This document shows positions 43,251 to 57,000 of a stretch of 64,000 nucleotides of DNA, piece after piece (positions within the stretch are counted from its first letter, which is position 1; each line of letters begins with the position of its first letter). The notes below the pieces were generated by a model. It made no database searches. It was not told the origin of the DNA and worked only from the letters and a program-made list of their open reading frames with translations. The stretch comes from Cavia porcellus (Eukaryota; Chordata; Mammalia; Rodentia; Caviidae). Where the stretch lies: NCBI RefSeq assembly GCF_034190915.1, contig NW_026947491.1, positions 26,600,101 through 26,664,100 on the forward strand. Direction: 5' to 3'. A program made the position numbers and the translations under genes.

Positions 43251-45690
43251 CAGTGAGTGTGCATGCATGCACATATTTTGCTTCATGAACCAGAACAGCC
43301 TCTTTGTTCCTGGTACATTGCTATTATCAGGGAATCAAGAAAAGAAGTTGTACACAACAGCAGAACTTTACTAAAAAAATCTACCCCAAAGCTCTGTGTC
43401 TCTGAGGACCCGTAAACACGAGAGGACCTCAGTTTCTTAGAAATCTAGAGATTTTAGCTAAGTAAGAAGGAAAGCAGAAGTCAGCGCACTTCTCCCCCAC
43501 CCCCAACACCACCCCCCAGCACCACCCCCCTGCCCTGGCCCATATGTGGCAGAACACACCAGGCTCCTCTCTCCTCCCCATTCTTCCTAACATCCTAGCA
43601 TCAGAGTAGGGAAACATTAGAGGGTCTGTGTTCTCTGACAGGTGAAATCCCAAGTGGGACAAGCACAAATAGGGCACTGAGGCTTCACTTGTAAGACACT
43701 CTGAAGGTGAGAGAGAAAAAGCCACCACTGGTCTCCTTCTCAGTCTTGAGTTCAAGAGTTTCATCAAATCCCATAGAGAGCATCAGCTGTCACTTGAGCA
43801 ACCACTTGAATCTGCACAGCTTAGGACATGTTCCCAGCCAGAAAGGAAAGCCATGACATCAGATGGACTGAACTTTTGCCCTTGGGGTGGAGGGGAGACT
43901 AGAAAGCATGGTATAGAGAAACTCTCTCAGACTAAATATGCTAGGTCCCCACAGATGCACATGCTTTGGAGATGCCTCCTGCAGTGTGACCTGGAGGCCA
44001 GTTCTCTCCAGTCTCAGGATTGAATTGCCCATGCCAGCTGCATGAGAAACTGCTCCAGACACTGGAGAGGGGCTTCATCCTTACTGTGTGACTCCCTGGG
44101 TAGGCAACATTTCAGGTCCCATCTAACCCAGGGATGGGCCATGGTGCCAAGCTACAGGAACCCCTAGTGAGGCGGCTACCTTTGGTGGGTGCTTTCTGAA
44201 ATTTCCTTCTATTGTGAGAACAGGCAATGACAGTGAGTTGGGATGTGGGAGCAAGGGTGTCAGTTCTGAGATTTAGAGATACTAGAACATTGCCAGAGAT
44301 GGTTGTGGCTTCCACAGAGCTAACACACAAAGAAGGAAAGACCTGGAATATGTTCTAAAGATAGCATCAGTGAAATGTGGTGCTTGGATGTGCAGAGTGA
44401 AGCAGTGATATCACTGGGATGGACAAACTCAGAAATTAAATAGAAAGGATGGGGAGTTAAGAGAAAGGGCTGCTATGTCATAGAACTAAAGGAAACTACC
44501 TTGAATGCCTCAGCGCATGAAGACCGCACTGTACATAGTAAGAGGAAGCAGACCCACAGTGACCCCCGCACCCTTCTCTTGCAGTGAAGGCCTCCCCAGG
44601 AGTCCACTGTCTCTAGGTCTTGCAGCCCATGATGTGCTTCTCAACTCCAAACTCTTTGGCAGAGCCTCAGACTCAATTACCCATTTGTTCATTCTATTAA
44701 CCATGTTGGCCACCAGTGCAAGGCATTATGAGTACCACAAACATGTCTACAAAACACCTTGTAAGTCTGTAACACAGTCAAGTCTGTACCGAGGACAAGA
44801 ACAATTCAAGGCAAAACAAAACAGTGGTGAGAAAAGGGGGAAATTCTAGCTCCTGGCATGCTCTGGGAGAGCATGAGACTCTGGGAGGAGGTGAGACTGG
44901 AGGAATCAGACTGCAGGGAAATCAGCAAGAAGGGGCAGCTGCAGGAAGGGTCCAGGAAAACCTGACTGCAGAGAGAGAGTACTGTCCTCACTTGCTTGCA
45001 GCAGAAGTGTGCGCTGGGACAAGAGCCACCGTGGAGAGGCTCCCGTCCCTCAGGCACTCCCTTCAATCTGTGGGAGCTCCTCCGGGAGTCTGCTCCTGCT
45101 CAGTAAGTTCCAGGCCCTGTGGGAAGTCTCAAGGCCCCTCTAGTGGGGAAATTGCTTTCTCAGCGGGGTGGCCTCTATGTGGGCCACTTTTCACCCTGGG
45201 GAATGGACATGTACTCCCCTTCCCTGAGGTCAAAGCCTGCACCCCTTCCCCACCACACAGCCATTTCCCTCCTCCACCAGCAGGTCGGGCTGGCCGCCTT
45301 GCCACCAGTGACACTGCTGCTCCGTGCAATCAGCCATGCAATCAGCCATGATTGCAGTGCTTCTTTTCAAGTGTGGTCCAGCCACGAAGGACAGACCATC
45401 CTCTGGTTCTGCAGCCTCCATCAACAGTAGACTGCTCAAGATGTTCCTCGCCGGGTCAGCATTAGCAGCATACATTCAACCCGGTGGGGAGTGGAGGAAG
45501 GTCACCATGGAAGGTGTGCCTGGATTTGACAGACGAATCACATGTGCAAGTGTGTGTACATGTGTAGATGGAAGGGGTCCTTAACACATGGCCAAGCGTC
45601 CTTTGATTTCTTCCATGGATTTATTATAGTTTTCAGTCTCCTCTATAGAAAACTGTGTGATACTTAATTCTACTACTTAATGGGCAATTT
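43251..45690. other. No gene recognised
   Basis: Moderate-GC intergenic sequence downstream of IPO8. Several short open frames (for example 44824-45351 on the + strand) show no domain, no splice-consistent neighbours and no family features. Confidence 0.45.
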
Positions 45691-45846
45691 AAAGATTTTT
45701 TTTTTCTTTTTCTGAGACAAGGTCTCACTTTGTAGCTTAGGCCTTGAACTCACTCAGTTAACCCAGGATGGCCTTAAACTCACAGTGATCCTTCCTGTCT
45801 CAGCTTCCCAAGTGCTAGGAGTCCAGGTGAGTGCTGCCATGCCCAT
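45691..45846 (-). repeat. B1 SINE, reverse
   Basis: CTGAGACAAGGTCTCACTTTG, then CTGTCTCAGCTTCCCAAG and GCTGCCATGCCC. Confidence 0.88.
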
Positions 45847-46299
45847 GAAATAACTGTTTTCTACCTCAGAAACTGTCACTGCTTTAAAATGCACTGACTC
45901 AGGTTGGCCTACATACTTCAGGGGTGGGGCTGAAGGCTCTTACTTACTGTCACCCAGGGACGTATCAGGAATCAAAAGGCTAGAGTCTTCCCGGCCCATC
46001 CTGGCCACTCCTCTTACTTGTAGCCATTACACAATGGCTCCATTTTAGTCGCCATTCCCCTTCTTGCCATGTGCTGCTGTGGTTGAGTGACCTGTGCTTT
46101 CCCCAAGCTTCCATCGGGAGGCCCTGGGCAATGAATGGGTCAAGGCTTTTGACCACTCCCCAGTTCTGCAGTTCCTGTGAGCTCATATGAAAACCTGTGG
46201 CCTCCCAGATGAAGCCACCTTGCTCACCAGGCCAGCAGTCACCACCCGCCGAAGCTACCTCTGCCCCTGAGAGAATGCTCCACAAGGAGAGACCACAAT
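45847..46299. other. No gene recognised
   Basis: Short gap between the B1 and the end of the IPO8 3' UTR. No feature seen. Confidence 0.4.
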
Positions 46300-48123
46300 C
46301 CTGGGGTCAGTTCGCATTTTATTTTACAGTACATTCATGTAAGTTCCTGCATTTCCAAGGTAACCAGATCGCATTTGGGTTAGCACTGCTGGTAACAAAA
46401 TCATACAACTACCCTGGCTTAAAAACAAGATAAAATGATGCACATTAATACTTTTTTCCCTTTAATACTGCAGAAGACAATACATCACAAAATAAAGCTC
46501 TAAAACCACATGCCTTGTACAATCCAGTGTGAAGGCATTGTCTTTACCTTAAAAGTAAACCATGTGGGATACGAGAGTTCCGAGACCTTCCAAGACACCC
46601 CTGCCGTCTTCCCCTGGCAGGGGTGGTGACAGGCGCTCAGCTCCACCGCCCAGATAACTGGGGGGACAGTGGACGCTCTTTAACTCCCAAATCATGGCTG
46701 TTTGGGCTACTTCTATATGAATTAAATAACCTAAAATTTTAAACACTTAATGTGAATAAGGGATGGTAACAGGAGAAGCACCCGGGGAAAACTTCTCCCA
46801 GTCTCAGATGGGAAATTTGACTTGCAGACATTCCACAAAAAAAAAAAAAAAGGAATTATCACACCTTGTGACATGCTAAGTTTTTAAGGTACACTTCATT
46901 GAACCGAATGAAAACACAGCATTCCATGTTCCAGTCTTGAATAATTCAGAAAAACCTCCCATCTGCAATATTCTCTGTAGATCATTTTAAATCAAGAATG
47001 AAGATGACCAACATACTCAATGCTTAGAAAACTTAAGAAGCCAATGAGCTATAATGACTAAAACAAATTAGGCAGGAAAATTTTCAGATGTGTGAGAAAA
47101 CAGAAAAGTAGATTTGTTTGGCTCTTTTGTTAAATTAAAAATGCCATTATAAAATGCTTTGGACCCTGGCCCAACACAGCTGGAATGGTGAGTCACTGAA
47201 GACGGGAGCCCCGTTCAGAAGACACATGGTGCCTGCTACTAGAAGCGCAGAAGGTGCTTTGAGTACAAGGATAAAATCACTGCACAGGTGCAAGTCACAA
47301 TCCCCTCAGACGTGGTGCTAACACCAGCGACCAGCAAGGCCCTGCCACATGCTGCTGAGCAACTGCCACCTCCCGCAATTACCACTGCCAGGCTAGAAAG
47401 GAAACTGATACAGGACTTTGCCAATTCCAAAAGAAACACCACCCCTGTCAAGGTAGAAAACTATGGAGGGAGGGGAAATAAGACACTTCTTTTCTTTTGA
47501 AAGCCACAGAACATATGAAAAACCACAGCCAGTGCATATTTTACAACTCCTGAAGACAGTGTCCTGCCGCAGGGCAGTGGGCAGGTGGGTGCAGGTAGCA
47601 GGGGTGGTTTTGAAACCAGCGTGACCTGCAGCTAACTGCCTAACAGTAAATTTCACAGAGTAAAATGCAGAATAAGTCAACATGTAACCAAGGTTTACAT
47701 TATATCTAGAAATACGTTTTATGCTTTAAAAAATTGCAATGCACTCCAAAAAATGTTTCTGATAATTCATGTACAACAGAAGGCACTGTTATCCGCATAA
47801 ATCTATTGATTCTGCATGGCAAAAACCTGAGACGTGCAAGTTGATCCAATCCTCTAAAAACCGCCGGGGCTTTCAGCCTGTGGAACAGATGGCTGTCCTT
47901 TCAACGCAATGATTCTGTTCTTCCCCACAGTCCTGTGTTACAGTAGCTGCTGAAAACACAGCACTCAGGGTGAGAAGGGGCCTCAGGGAACGGAGTGCTA
48001 TGGGGTGCCAGGCAGTAACTGGTGTGGCAGGAGGCCCTGAAAAGCAATACTCAGCTCCACCCCTGCCCTCACACCCTGTGGAATCACACACATCGGTGAC
48101 CGTGGTCAGCTGATGTTCTCACT
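46300..48123 (-). other. IPO8: IPO8 3' untranslated region
   Basis: From the stop codon (48126-48124) the terminal exon continues leftward with no further coding. The most distal poly(A) signal I see is AATAAA on the - strand at 46323-46318, placing cleavage near 46300 and giving a 3' UTR of about 1.8 kb. Large parts are AT-rich and free of young SINEs, in contrast to the flanks. The exact end is inferred; other signals within the region may also be used. Confidence 0.65.
46318..46323 (-). terminator. IPO8: Candidate IPO8 poly(A) signal
   Basis: AATAAA on the - strand, about 1.8 kb beyond the stop codon. It is the last good signal before SINE-rich intergenic sequence. Confidence 0.5.
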
Positions 48124-48221
48124 TCAGTTGTTGCTGGACACAGTTCCAAAGTTAAATGCAGAGAGAATACCTTTGTTTTCAAATGTGAAGCCACCCTGCT
48201 GCTCAATCTTCTTCTTTGCCT
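48124..48221 (-). CDS. IPO8: Importin-8, terminal coding exon
   Basis: Importin-8 is a karyopherin-beta that carries cargo such as SMADs, SRP19 and Argonaute-bound RNA into the nucleus, working with RanGTP. On the - strand this exon follows the acceptor AATACTAG. It encodes [17 protein letters not shown], then the IPO8-specific end [10 protein letters not shown] and TGA. Importin-7 ends differently (a proline/glycine-rich tail), so the assignment to IPO8 is firm. The split codon with the exon at 49518 (G + AG) restores glutamate. All five exons in the window join without lesion. Confidence 0.96.
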
Positions 48222-49299
48222 CTAGTATTTAAAACAAAAACAAACAAACAAATCAAAAAACAGAAGAGAATTTTAAGATGACAAACTTGGAAATAATCTG
48301 ACAGCCAGATTCTTTATATAGCAGGGGTGGCCCCAGCACACATGCTACAGCCAGCTGTGCATCACCAAAAGCTCTGACAGATTCACCATCACTGTCACAC
48401 ACTTAAGACTTGTGAAGAAACACAGTCCCTGGTAATAGTCACTCTGCCAGAGTTAATGTTAGCCTTTAAGAGATCCACGTCAATATGGAATTTTTTATTA
48501 TCACAGAAAAGCTGCTTCAAATGAGTGAAATAAAACAAGTCTCAATGCTGGCTGTCTCTATGGACAAAAGGGTACTCAAACACCTCACAGACAATCTGAA
48601 TACCTGAATCTCTGTGAAAGAACCAGTGCGCTATAAACTCTAGATGCACTGTTCATGTGTCCTACTAACATTTTTTTGTGAAATCTTTTCCATTGGTAAC
48701 CTAGGAGTGACTAGAATAATCTCAATATAAAAGAATTCATCCAATTTAAGACTGGAAAATAATAGTTATCAGCACATAAATCCCAACAAATAGAGATGGA
48801 GAACCTGATTCAGCACCTAAATGTCCTCCAAAGATCCCACGTTAAAGGTGTGGTCACCAGGTTATGGAGGTCTCAGGAGGCCAGTGCGAGGAGGAGGAGG
48901 AAGAGCCCAGTCCCTGTGGCTGTCTCTTGAAGGGCACACTGGGATGCCAGCCCCTATCCCCTTCTCCTCTGCTCTCCAGTGGCCTCGAGGGAAGCAGCTT
49001 TCCTGTACCACATGCTCCTGCTGTGAAGCGCTGCCTCGTCACAGAACCAGATCCAGGAGGGCCACGGAACAGGCACTAAAGCGTCGAGCCAAAAATGCCT
49101 GCTTCCCCTTATAAGCTGACTTTCTCAGGTATTTTGTCACTACAACAGAAAGCTGGCATGATTTCATTGCTAGAAGTACAAGCTCCTTATAAGAATTAAT
49201 GAAGCACAGGTTTTTGCAGAGCTCAGGAATTATGATGGATGGTTAAAAAACAACTATTCAACAATGACAATTCTTCCTTATCATGAGGACTGGTCTCTA

Positions 49300-49426
49300 A
49301 AATTTTCTTGTTTATTTTTTGAGATAAGATCTCACAATGGCCCTGAACTTGCAAAGACTGTCCTGCCTCAACCTTCTGAGTGCTGGGATTACAGGCATGT
49401 GCCACCACATCCCGCCTTTAACAATA
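49300..49426 (-). repeat. B1 SINE, reverse, in an IPO8 intron
   Basis: TTTTGAGATAAGATCTCACAA, then CTGCCTCAACCTTCTGAG and GCCACCACATCCCGCC, somewhat shortened. Confidence 0.87.
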
Positions 49427-49517
49427 AAAAAATACTATTTGGATGCCACCTGGCACATCAAAGGCTAACCCCCAGCACTGTGCCACATGCACGCCACTGT
49501 GGAGGTGACCAACTGAC

Positions 49518-49634
49518 CTGCCACTGTCCTTCGGTGCTCTGCCAATGCGTACACCTCCTGCAGCATCCTCTTCTGGTCGTCACTCAGTGGGGCCGTCAGC
49601 TGCTGGTACCAGGCAGCATCTCGACTCTGCACAG
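49518..49634 (-). CDS. IPO8: Importin-8, penultimate coding exon
   Basis: The acceptor is CCACAG on the right and the donor GCAG|GTCAGT on the left. It encodes [20 protein letters not shown], then [15 protein letters not shown]. This is part of the C-terminal HEAT-repeat region and matches the IPO8 family throughout. The phase fits both neighbours: A from the upstream exon plus CT gives threonine. Confidence 0.96.
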
Positions 49635-50095
49635 CTGTGGTTCAGGATGCAGGAGGTGGAGGCAGAAAGGAGAGAATGCAGAGCCAATTACTACCTCACA
49701 GAGCACAGGTGGCACAGTCAAAGCCTGGGAGCCCGAGTGGCGCAGGGTCACTTCTGAGCCCCTGCTGAGCTCTGCTGCAGGTAGTCTCCACCGCCTCTAC
49801 CTTCTGTCTCCCTGAGGCCTGACCTGGGGAACACCTGGAGGACTGCACTAACCTCTTCCTGGGGAACTCACATGCTGCAGCTTCAGCATGGCTTCCACAG
49901 CAAGACTCCAATCCATACCTTCAGGCTGAGCCTTCCCTTAACCTACTGGGCCTTTCCATTTCAGCAGCTCACCTCAAACACAACACAACTAAAAGCCAAT
50001 TTAACATTTTCATTCCAAGCCCGCCTCATGTCTCCATTTCTATCACTATTTCTATTAGTTTCCCAGGTAACCACTGTGAGCCCTTAGCACCTTTA

Positions 50096-50278
50096 GTAGG
50101 TGCAATAGTGCACACCTGTAATCACAGCACTCTGGGAGGCTGAGGCAGAAAGATGGAAAATGTGAGCCCAGCCTGGAAACGGAGCAACTTAGCAAGACCC
50201 TGTCTCAAAGTTAAAAGTTAAAAAAAAGGGCTGGGGAGTATGGCTCAGTACGAAGGCCAATACTTAAAAAAATAAATC
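50096..50278 (+). repeat. B1-dID composite SINE in an IPO8 intron
   Basis: A B1 (GCACACCTGTAATCACAGC, GGCTGAGGCAGAAAG, AAGACCCTGTCTC) is followed after an A-run by an ID-derived unit (GGGCTGGGGAGTATGGCTC). This is the dimeric arrangement known from several rodent families. Confidence 0.8.
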
Positions 50279-51147
50279 ACCACCTAAACACTTTGACTCA
50301 CTGACCATGCCTATCCTCTTCTTTGCATAAAATTCTACCCTCCACCCCCCAACCATTCTTTCTGTTTAGAATAAATGCTGCCTAAACAAGCATCCTACCA
50401 CTGAACTTAACAACTGTGTAATACTGGGTCCCTACATTCAGATCGCACACGCACACACGCACCTGGCTCATTTGCACATCACCTGACAAATCCTCGGAAG
50501 CAAACTACAGAGTCCAGGTCAGAACCTTGCAGAACACACTCAGCAACACTCCACAGCAAGGCAGAGGCCACTGCAGGCCTCTGTTCTTCTTACACAGGGC
50601 TCCTTCCCTACGTGGTAGCCTGTGTGTCCCAGCACAAAGATGCCACTGAAGCACCATGCAAGCGCACTTTTACCGTGTTGTGCCTAGCCCAGGGCTGCAT
50701 CCCCAGGGGTTAGGATGGTACTGGGTCCAGAAACATGCCTGGGAGCACCCTGATCTCCTCCTCGGCATTGACACTTCTTTCGCTGTCCTTGTATGGCGGT
50801 ACTAGTCCCTGAGTTCTCTACCTTCAGTTCCTGCTAACTTTCAATCAAAGCCCTGAGGCATTTCACCCCATTAATGGTATTTGCAGTAATACTGAATACA
50901 GCATTGTCATTGTTACACGGATACTGCCTTGTTGTAAAAATATCTTACCTAAAAAAGGCTCACTTTGTTCAAAACACAAATAATAAACATTAGTGGGATT
51001 TTTCTCATTATGACTAATAATTTTCTAAATATCTTCATTGGCTCATCACTATTCTGTAAAGTTTCTATTTAAATCTCCCATTTGTGTAGTAGTTTACTAG
51101 TGTATCCAAATGTAGAAGAGATTTGAATAGTGCATATCTTGTATATC

Positions 51148-51278
51148 TTTTGAGACAGGGATTTGCTATGCAGTTCAGGCTGGCCTTAAACTCACTTTAT
51201 AGCCCAGGCTGGCACCGAATTTTCAGTGATTCTGCTGCCTCAGCCTCCTGAATGCTGAGATTATAGGTATGTGCACAT
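51148..51278 (-). repeat. B1 SINE, reverse, in an IPO8 intron
   Basis: TTTTGAGACAGGGATTTGC, then ATTCTGCTGCCTCAGCC and GATTATAGGTATGTGC; the 5' end is missing. Confidence 0.85.
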
Positions 51279-51337
51279 TTTAAGACAAATATTTTCTTCC
51301 AGTTTTTAAATGAGTCACATGTGTGTGTGTATAAAAT

Positions 51338-51455
51338 TTTGTCTTTTTGACAGGATTTTGCTATGTAGTTCAAGCTGGCCTTGAACTCAGAGCAATCCTT
51401 CTGCCTCAGCCTGCCAAGTGCCCAGATTACAGGCATGTGTCACCCATGCCCAGCT
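51338..51455 (-). repeat. B1 SINE, reverse, in an IPO8 intron
   Basis: GACAGGATTTTGCTATGTAG, then CTTCTGCCTCAGCCTGCC and CACCCATGCCCAGC. Confidence 0.87.
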
Positions 51456-51941
51456 AGTCCTTTATATTTATGGTGTCTTTTGCTCTATAAAATTGGTAAA
51501 TTGCTGAAGTAGAGAGTGGCTCTAAGGCAAGTGGCTCTTTCATTCCCATGGGGATTGTAGGTGAGTGAATTACTAATTCTAATTACTAATTACTAATAGG
51601 TGTGTGACCACAAGCCTTAAGTAAAATGTGCCTAAAGTATCTCGCTGTGGCCATGCCTGCCCATTTATGCCAAGAGGATGGACAGTATCTGTAGATACTT
51701 CTGAAATTCTTCTGCGAGGATAAGCTACAAGCTCACCCTGCCACAACTTTAGGACAACAAAAGCTGCTGAGACTGGCTGATGAATGTTTCATTACATTCA
51801 TCTGTCATTTTGCATGTTTAGACATTTTTGTAATAAAAATGCATTTTTAAAAGAGTCTGGACCAGTTTTTGAGCAGATCCCAAAATGACCTCTATCATAA
51901 AAAAGTTTACAAAAAATATCTCAAGATACATAGAGACATAC

Positions 51942-52142
51942 TCAGCAGAGCCTGTGTAAAAAACTGATATTCGTCCACACTGTCGTCAAGGTCAAGTGGT
52001 GTGCTGAACCCCTCCAGAGCAGTCTCCTCCAGCACTTCTTCATCCCAGTCATCGTCCTCTTCCTCTTCCTCGCCTTTCCTGGTATTTGACTGCATGGCTT
52101 GAGCATTCGCATTTGTCTCCTCCTCATCACTGGATATCTCTT
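51942..52142 (-). CDS. IPO8: Importin-8, acidic-loop exon
   Basis: The acceptor is GGATTTCCAG and the donor CTGA|GTATGT. The exon starts [15 protein letters not shown], has the acidic run [20 protein letters not shown], then [22 protein letters not shown]. The SSDEEE and [11 protein letters not shown] blocks are typical of the importin-7/8 C-terminal acidic region. Serines next to acidic residues are potential CK2 sites (inference). Confidence 0.97.
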   Translation of the reverse strand, partial: KRYPVMRRRQMRMLKPCSQIPGKARKRKRTMTGMKKCWRRLLWRGSAHHLTLTTVWTNISFLHRLC

Positions 52143-53270
52143 CTGGAAATCCATTAATCATTTAAAAGGAATCAAACACATAAGGACATAACATTCCATA
52201 AAAAAAATTACAAAATATTCTGGAAATGGAAATTTTACCACATAATCTTACCTGGCATTATAAAAAAACCAACTTTCTTATAGTTTGCCAAATTGAAAAT
52301 GTCTTCATCCCCTTTGAAAATCATTTCCCTAAACTTATGGTCAGCTGAGCATTACTGTTATGCGATAGCTGTCCCATTAATATAACAATACTATTTAATT
52401 GCAGATTTCCCATAATTTCTTTGTCAAAAAAGACAAAATGATTGTTTAGTCTGTGCACATCTTAAATAACAATGACCACTCACTGTGAATTAAGGTCTCT
52501 TAATTAAGTAGATTATGAATTATTCAGAAATGCTCAAGTGAGGTCAATTTTTCACAGAAATAAAAATATAAAAATGTAAAGAAAAATAAAGTAGCTACAC
52601 GTGGCTTAGAAAAGCAAAAAACCAAATTACACATCACCTATCTTCAATACTAATCTGCTCAGTTAGATGTGCCTTGTAGCTGGAAGAGTCTGTAGTCAGA
52701 AAGCAGTAAATACAGAATAAATATCAACCAAAGAAGAAAAACCTGGAGCAAATCCAAAGTGGGCAATATTAATCTAAAACTGTCCTATAAAACATGCTAT
52801 ACTGAAACCTCTGGATTAAACACAGGTAGCCTTATGGGTAAGGCAAGAAACCACAGTCTTGGACAAAATGTGTGCGGAAAAAAAACATATCAAAGGTATA
52901 ATTACAAAGGTAACAAGAAATAATACTTGCCAGGTAGTTATTCTACACTTTAGTGGAAAATTTAACAGGCCAGAATGGGGGCATGACTCGAAATTTCTCT
53001 TTCTGGCCATTAGTTTGAAACTAATAGTTGGGAAAGCAAGAAATTAGAGAACATAACATAGAGAAAAAAGAATTCTACAATTACTGATACATGCTTAGTC
53101 CCCTCCACGTAACTAAAAGAAACATCTGGAAAGAAGTATTACTTCAAAAGACCTTCTTTGAATTCAGAAAAACAAATCAGAAGGTGCTTTACATTGGGAG
53201 GAGAAAGGCCATTTAACTCCCTTGTACAGGAATAAGCTGCCAATTAGGTGAAGGCTTTTAAATCTATACT
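52143..53270. other. IPO8 intron, no other feature
   Basis: AT-rich intron without recognised repeats. Confidence 0.6.
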
Positions 53271-53273
53271 TGC

Positions 53274-53375
53274 GGGGCTGGGGATTTAGCTCAGTGGCAT
53301 AAGCACCTGCCTTGCAAGCAGGCAGTCGTGAGTTTGATCCCTGGTACCGATAAAAAAATGAAAAAGACAAAAAAA
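53274..53375 (+). repeat. Young ID SINE in an IPO8 intron, 14-base target duplication
   Basis: A full ID (GGGGCTGGGGATTTAGCTC to GGTACC) has a tail of GATAAAAAAATGAAAAAGAC plus poly(A). It is flanked by exact AAATCTATACTTGC repeats (53260-53273 and 53376-53389). The intact Pol III A and B boxes and perfect duplication point to a recent insertion. Confidence 0.95.
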
Positions 53376-53463
53376 AAATCTATACTTGCTCAAGTCATAG
53401 ACTTTAGCATAAAAAAGGTATTTCTACGTTTCTCTAGAATAATTTTGATCTTTCTTGGCAAAG

Positions 53464-53499
53464 AAAGAGAGAGACAGAGACAGAGAGAGACAGAGAGAA
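53464..53499 (+). repeat. (GA)n/(GACA)n simple repeat
   Basis: Purine-rich GAGAGACAGAGACAGAGAG run. Confidence 0.9.
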
Positions 53500-54114
53500 T
53501 TGTTTTTAAAAGAAGAGCAAAAAGAGGTGGGACTCCCTGGTCCTGAGCGTGAAGCTCATCAGTAAATAAAATAATGGTCTGACAGGCTTGGCACTAACAA
53601 TCTCTCAATTGAGCAAGTCATCTTTATGTGCTTTCCTCTGCATTTATATTTAAAGCACTTAGAATTTTTGAAGATCAAGCACGTAAGTACCTTTCTGTTT
53701 CTTAAAATCAGACAATCTCTACCAATCCATTGCCCTGACACTTCTGTTTTTAGTGGTTCATATAATTCAAGGCTTCTGCCTTAAATCTATTAGCACAAAC
53801 AAGAAAATGAAACAGTAGGTTCCTAATCTACAGTCAAGACCATTTGTTTCCATTACAAACATATTTCTCTATCTATAACGATATCCATTAGGCTCTACTT
53901 AAAAATCAGAGCAGTTTTAAGTGTCGAGCTACAAAGAGCTAAATTGATGCCACTTGAGAGAACCAATTATAGGTAATCAAACCCACGATATCTATTACAT
54001 GTACAGACCAATGAATGTAAATCTCCTTAATGATTCCAAACAATCTAAAATTCAGAGAAAATGTAAGCTTAATTCAAAATCAACTCCAACATGCATTGTA
54101 ATTGGAAAACTTTA

Positions 54115-54423
<309 letters not shown>

Positions 54424-55301
54424 TCAGATTTATAAATAGCCCCAACTTTGTACTGTATAAAGTGCTATACAAATCAAATTTTATAAACCAATTATTACCA
54501 TCAAAGACCTATGAGAAGTCATAATTATGATAATGAATCTTGCTGTAATATCAATTTGTGATATGCAAAGTCTTCAAGTGTTGGCATAAAAACTGTTGTT
54601 AAAGCAGAAACACCTGCAATTGACAGTGCAAAATTCCTATACAATGGGAAAAAATGAAGTTCCCCAGACTCTCCACCATGAGACTGGTCTTAAAGGTTTC
54701 TTGGTACACGTACTCTACACTAACCCAAGTGCCAAAAGTGTGTTCACAAACCTTGCATCTACTGTGCTGATCTTAGTGGCTGTGAGTAAGCCTATCAGCA
54801 ACCCTGGCTACAGCACCACATAAGGAGAATTCAATTCTGACGGAAAACTGACCAATTCTACATTAGACATTTTTCTATGAAGTGCTTCTTAAAAGTGTTA
54901 TAAGCTAAAGATATTAAAGGACTACTATATTAGTATGATACTCTTAAAAAACTTGCCATGATTTATTTAAAATCAGACTGGAACAAATTGATAAGTGTAT
55001 CATGAGCTACCTCAATATTCATGTTGTTTATTTAAGTCACAATGCCCAAGCAGTATATGACATGACCTGTACTTGACCGGAAGGTTTTTTCACATCTATG
55101 CCACAGCTAAGAAAGACAGTGCGATCTCTCTCTGAAAAACTGCTTGCAAATACTGAAAAACACATATGAATACCTATACAACTGCATGAACAAATCTGTA
55201 CTCGCCAAATCTTTGTGGGAGATAACTTTTACCATAATTTCTTTTTGAAGTATGCTCTCCCCTTCAAGGTTTTAACAACGTATCTTAATATAGCTTTTAT
55301 C

Positions 55302-55483
55302 TAGATGGTCCCCAAAGCCTCATGTGGCCACAGGTGGGGCTGTTCACCAGTGGCTGGATCTAGGGCAGTGTGGGTGAGCCTTTCAGAGCTTTTAATGGTA
55401 ACAGTACAATAAACCTTTCCTCCTTAACTATGGTGTCAAGTATTTTGCCTCAGCAACAAGAAGAGTAACTAAGACAATCAGTA
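55302..55483 (+). mobile_element. MaLR-like LTR, shortened
   Basis: GATGGTCCCCAAAGCCTCATG at the left resembles the start of MaLR LTRs. ACAATAAACCTTTCC and GTATTTTGCCTCAGCAACAAG, then AACTAAGACAAT, form the typical 3' end. The middle is deleted compared with the copy at 60.1 kb. Confidence 0.65.
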
Positions 55484-56289
55484 TCCTAAAAAGCAGACAG
55501 AATAGGACATACACAGCATCTTGTAAGTATATTCACCCAATTCTACATTACCAGCCTAATCTGGACCTCGGCCATCTCCCAATCACACAGCAGCATGCTA
55601 GCCGCTACTGGATGTCTACTCCTCTCAGCAAACGGTCTTCAGCGATACATTATAAAACTTAAAAAGAGCACTAATTATCTCCAAGTACTTCAAACAGATT
55701 ACATGGCACTCTAGCTCAAATTCCAGTACCACACAGTTACTACCATGCTTGCTTCAGCTGGGAGGCGCACAGAACCATGACCTGGGATTCACTTTTCTTA
55801 CATTTGAGCACTAAGAGTGCTTCCCACAAAGCCAAACTCTCCTACATGGGCAGCACTGGCGCGCCAACGAATACTCCTCCAACTCCACACTTGAGAACAG
55901 GCACCCTTGAGATATGCAGAGCACACTAACATCTGTGGACACCCAGCACATTGTATCTTTGCCTAACTGGGGTCTTCTTGAGAAATCTCACTCTATTCAC
56001 AATGTGTAGCCACAGACACTGTTAGTCACAGAATCCAGACATTTAACTCTTATTGCCTAGATATAGTGATACACATAAGTGAAAAGCAAGTGGGTGGAGG
56101 CCTTTTAATTTGCCCAGCCTGCATCCTTTTACTAGATTACACTGCTGAAAGTCTGCTTTAAGAACTACATATTAACAGACCATTAAATACATGTCCCTAT
56201 TCTTTTTGCATATGTACATACTAAAAAGTAAACTTTCCAGAAATAGTAAAGTTGTATAAAATCTAAAAGGCACAACTGTTGAATTTCCT

Positions 56290-56767
<478 letters not shown>

Positions 56768-56872
56768 CTAAAAGACAAAAGGGAAACAAAAGTCAGCTAC
56801 ACACAGGGAGACCAAGTAATTCACAGAACACTGCCTTCTGGCAGAGTGCCTCAGCAATAAGCAAAGAGTCTT

Positions 56873-56987
56873 TTTTTTTTTTTCTTTTTTGGTCTTTTTC
56901 CTTTTTATCAGTACTGGGAATCGAACTCGCGACTGCCTGCTTGCAAGGCAGGCGTTTATGCTGCTGAGCTAAATCCCCAGCCCACCT
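56873..56987 (-). repeat. Young ID SINE in an IPO8 intron, 13-base target duplication
   Basis: A reverse ID with the extended tail (on the - strand GATAAAAAGGAAAAAGACC plus poly(A)) is flanked by AGCAAAGAGTCTT at 56860-56872 and 56988-57000. It lies about 105 bases from the splice acceptor of the 56547-56767 exon, in the same transcriptional direction as IPO8. Confidence 0.95.
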
Positions 56988-57000
56988 AGCAAAGAGTCTT

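Noticed and set aside
44824..45351. 175-codon open frame on the plus strand downstream of IPO8
   Set aside because: GC-moderate sequence with overlapping frames on both strands, no domain, no family resemblance and no splice context.
47239..47683. Open frames on both strands at 47.2-47.7 kb
   Set aside because: They lie in the IPO8 3' UTR, are short, and have no family features.
54596..54823. 75-codon open frame on the plus strand between IPO8 exons
   Set aside because: No family match, no promoter or splice context, and antisense to an active gene's intron.
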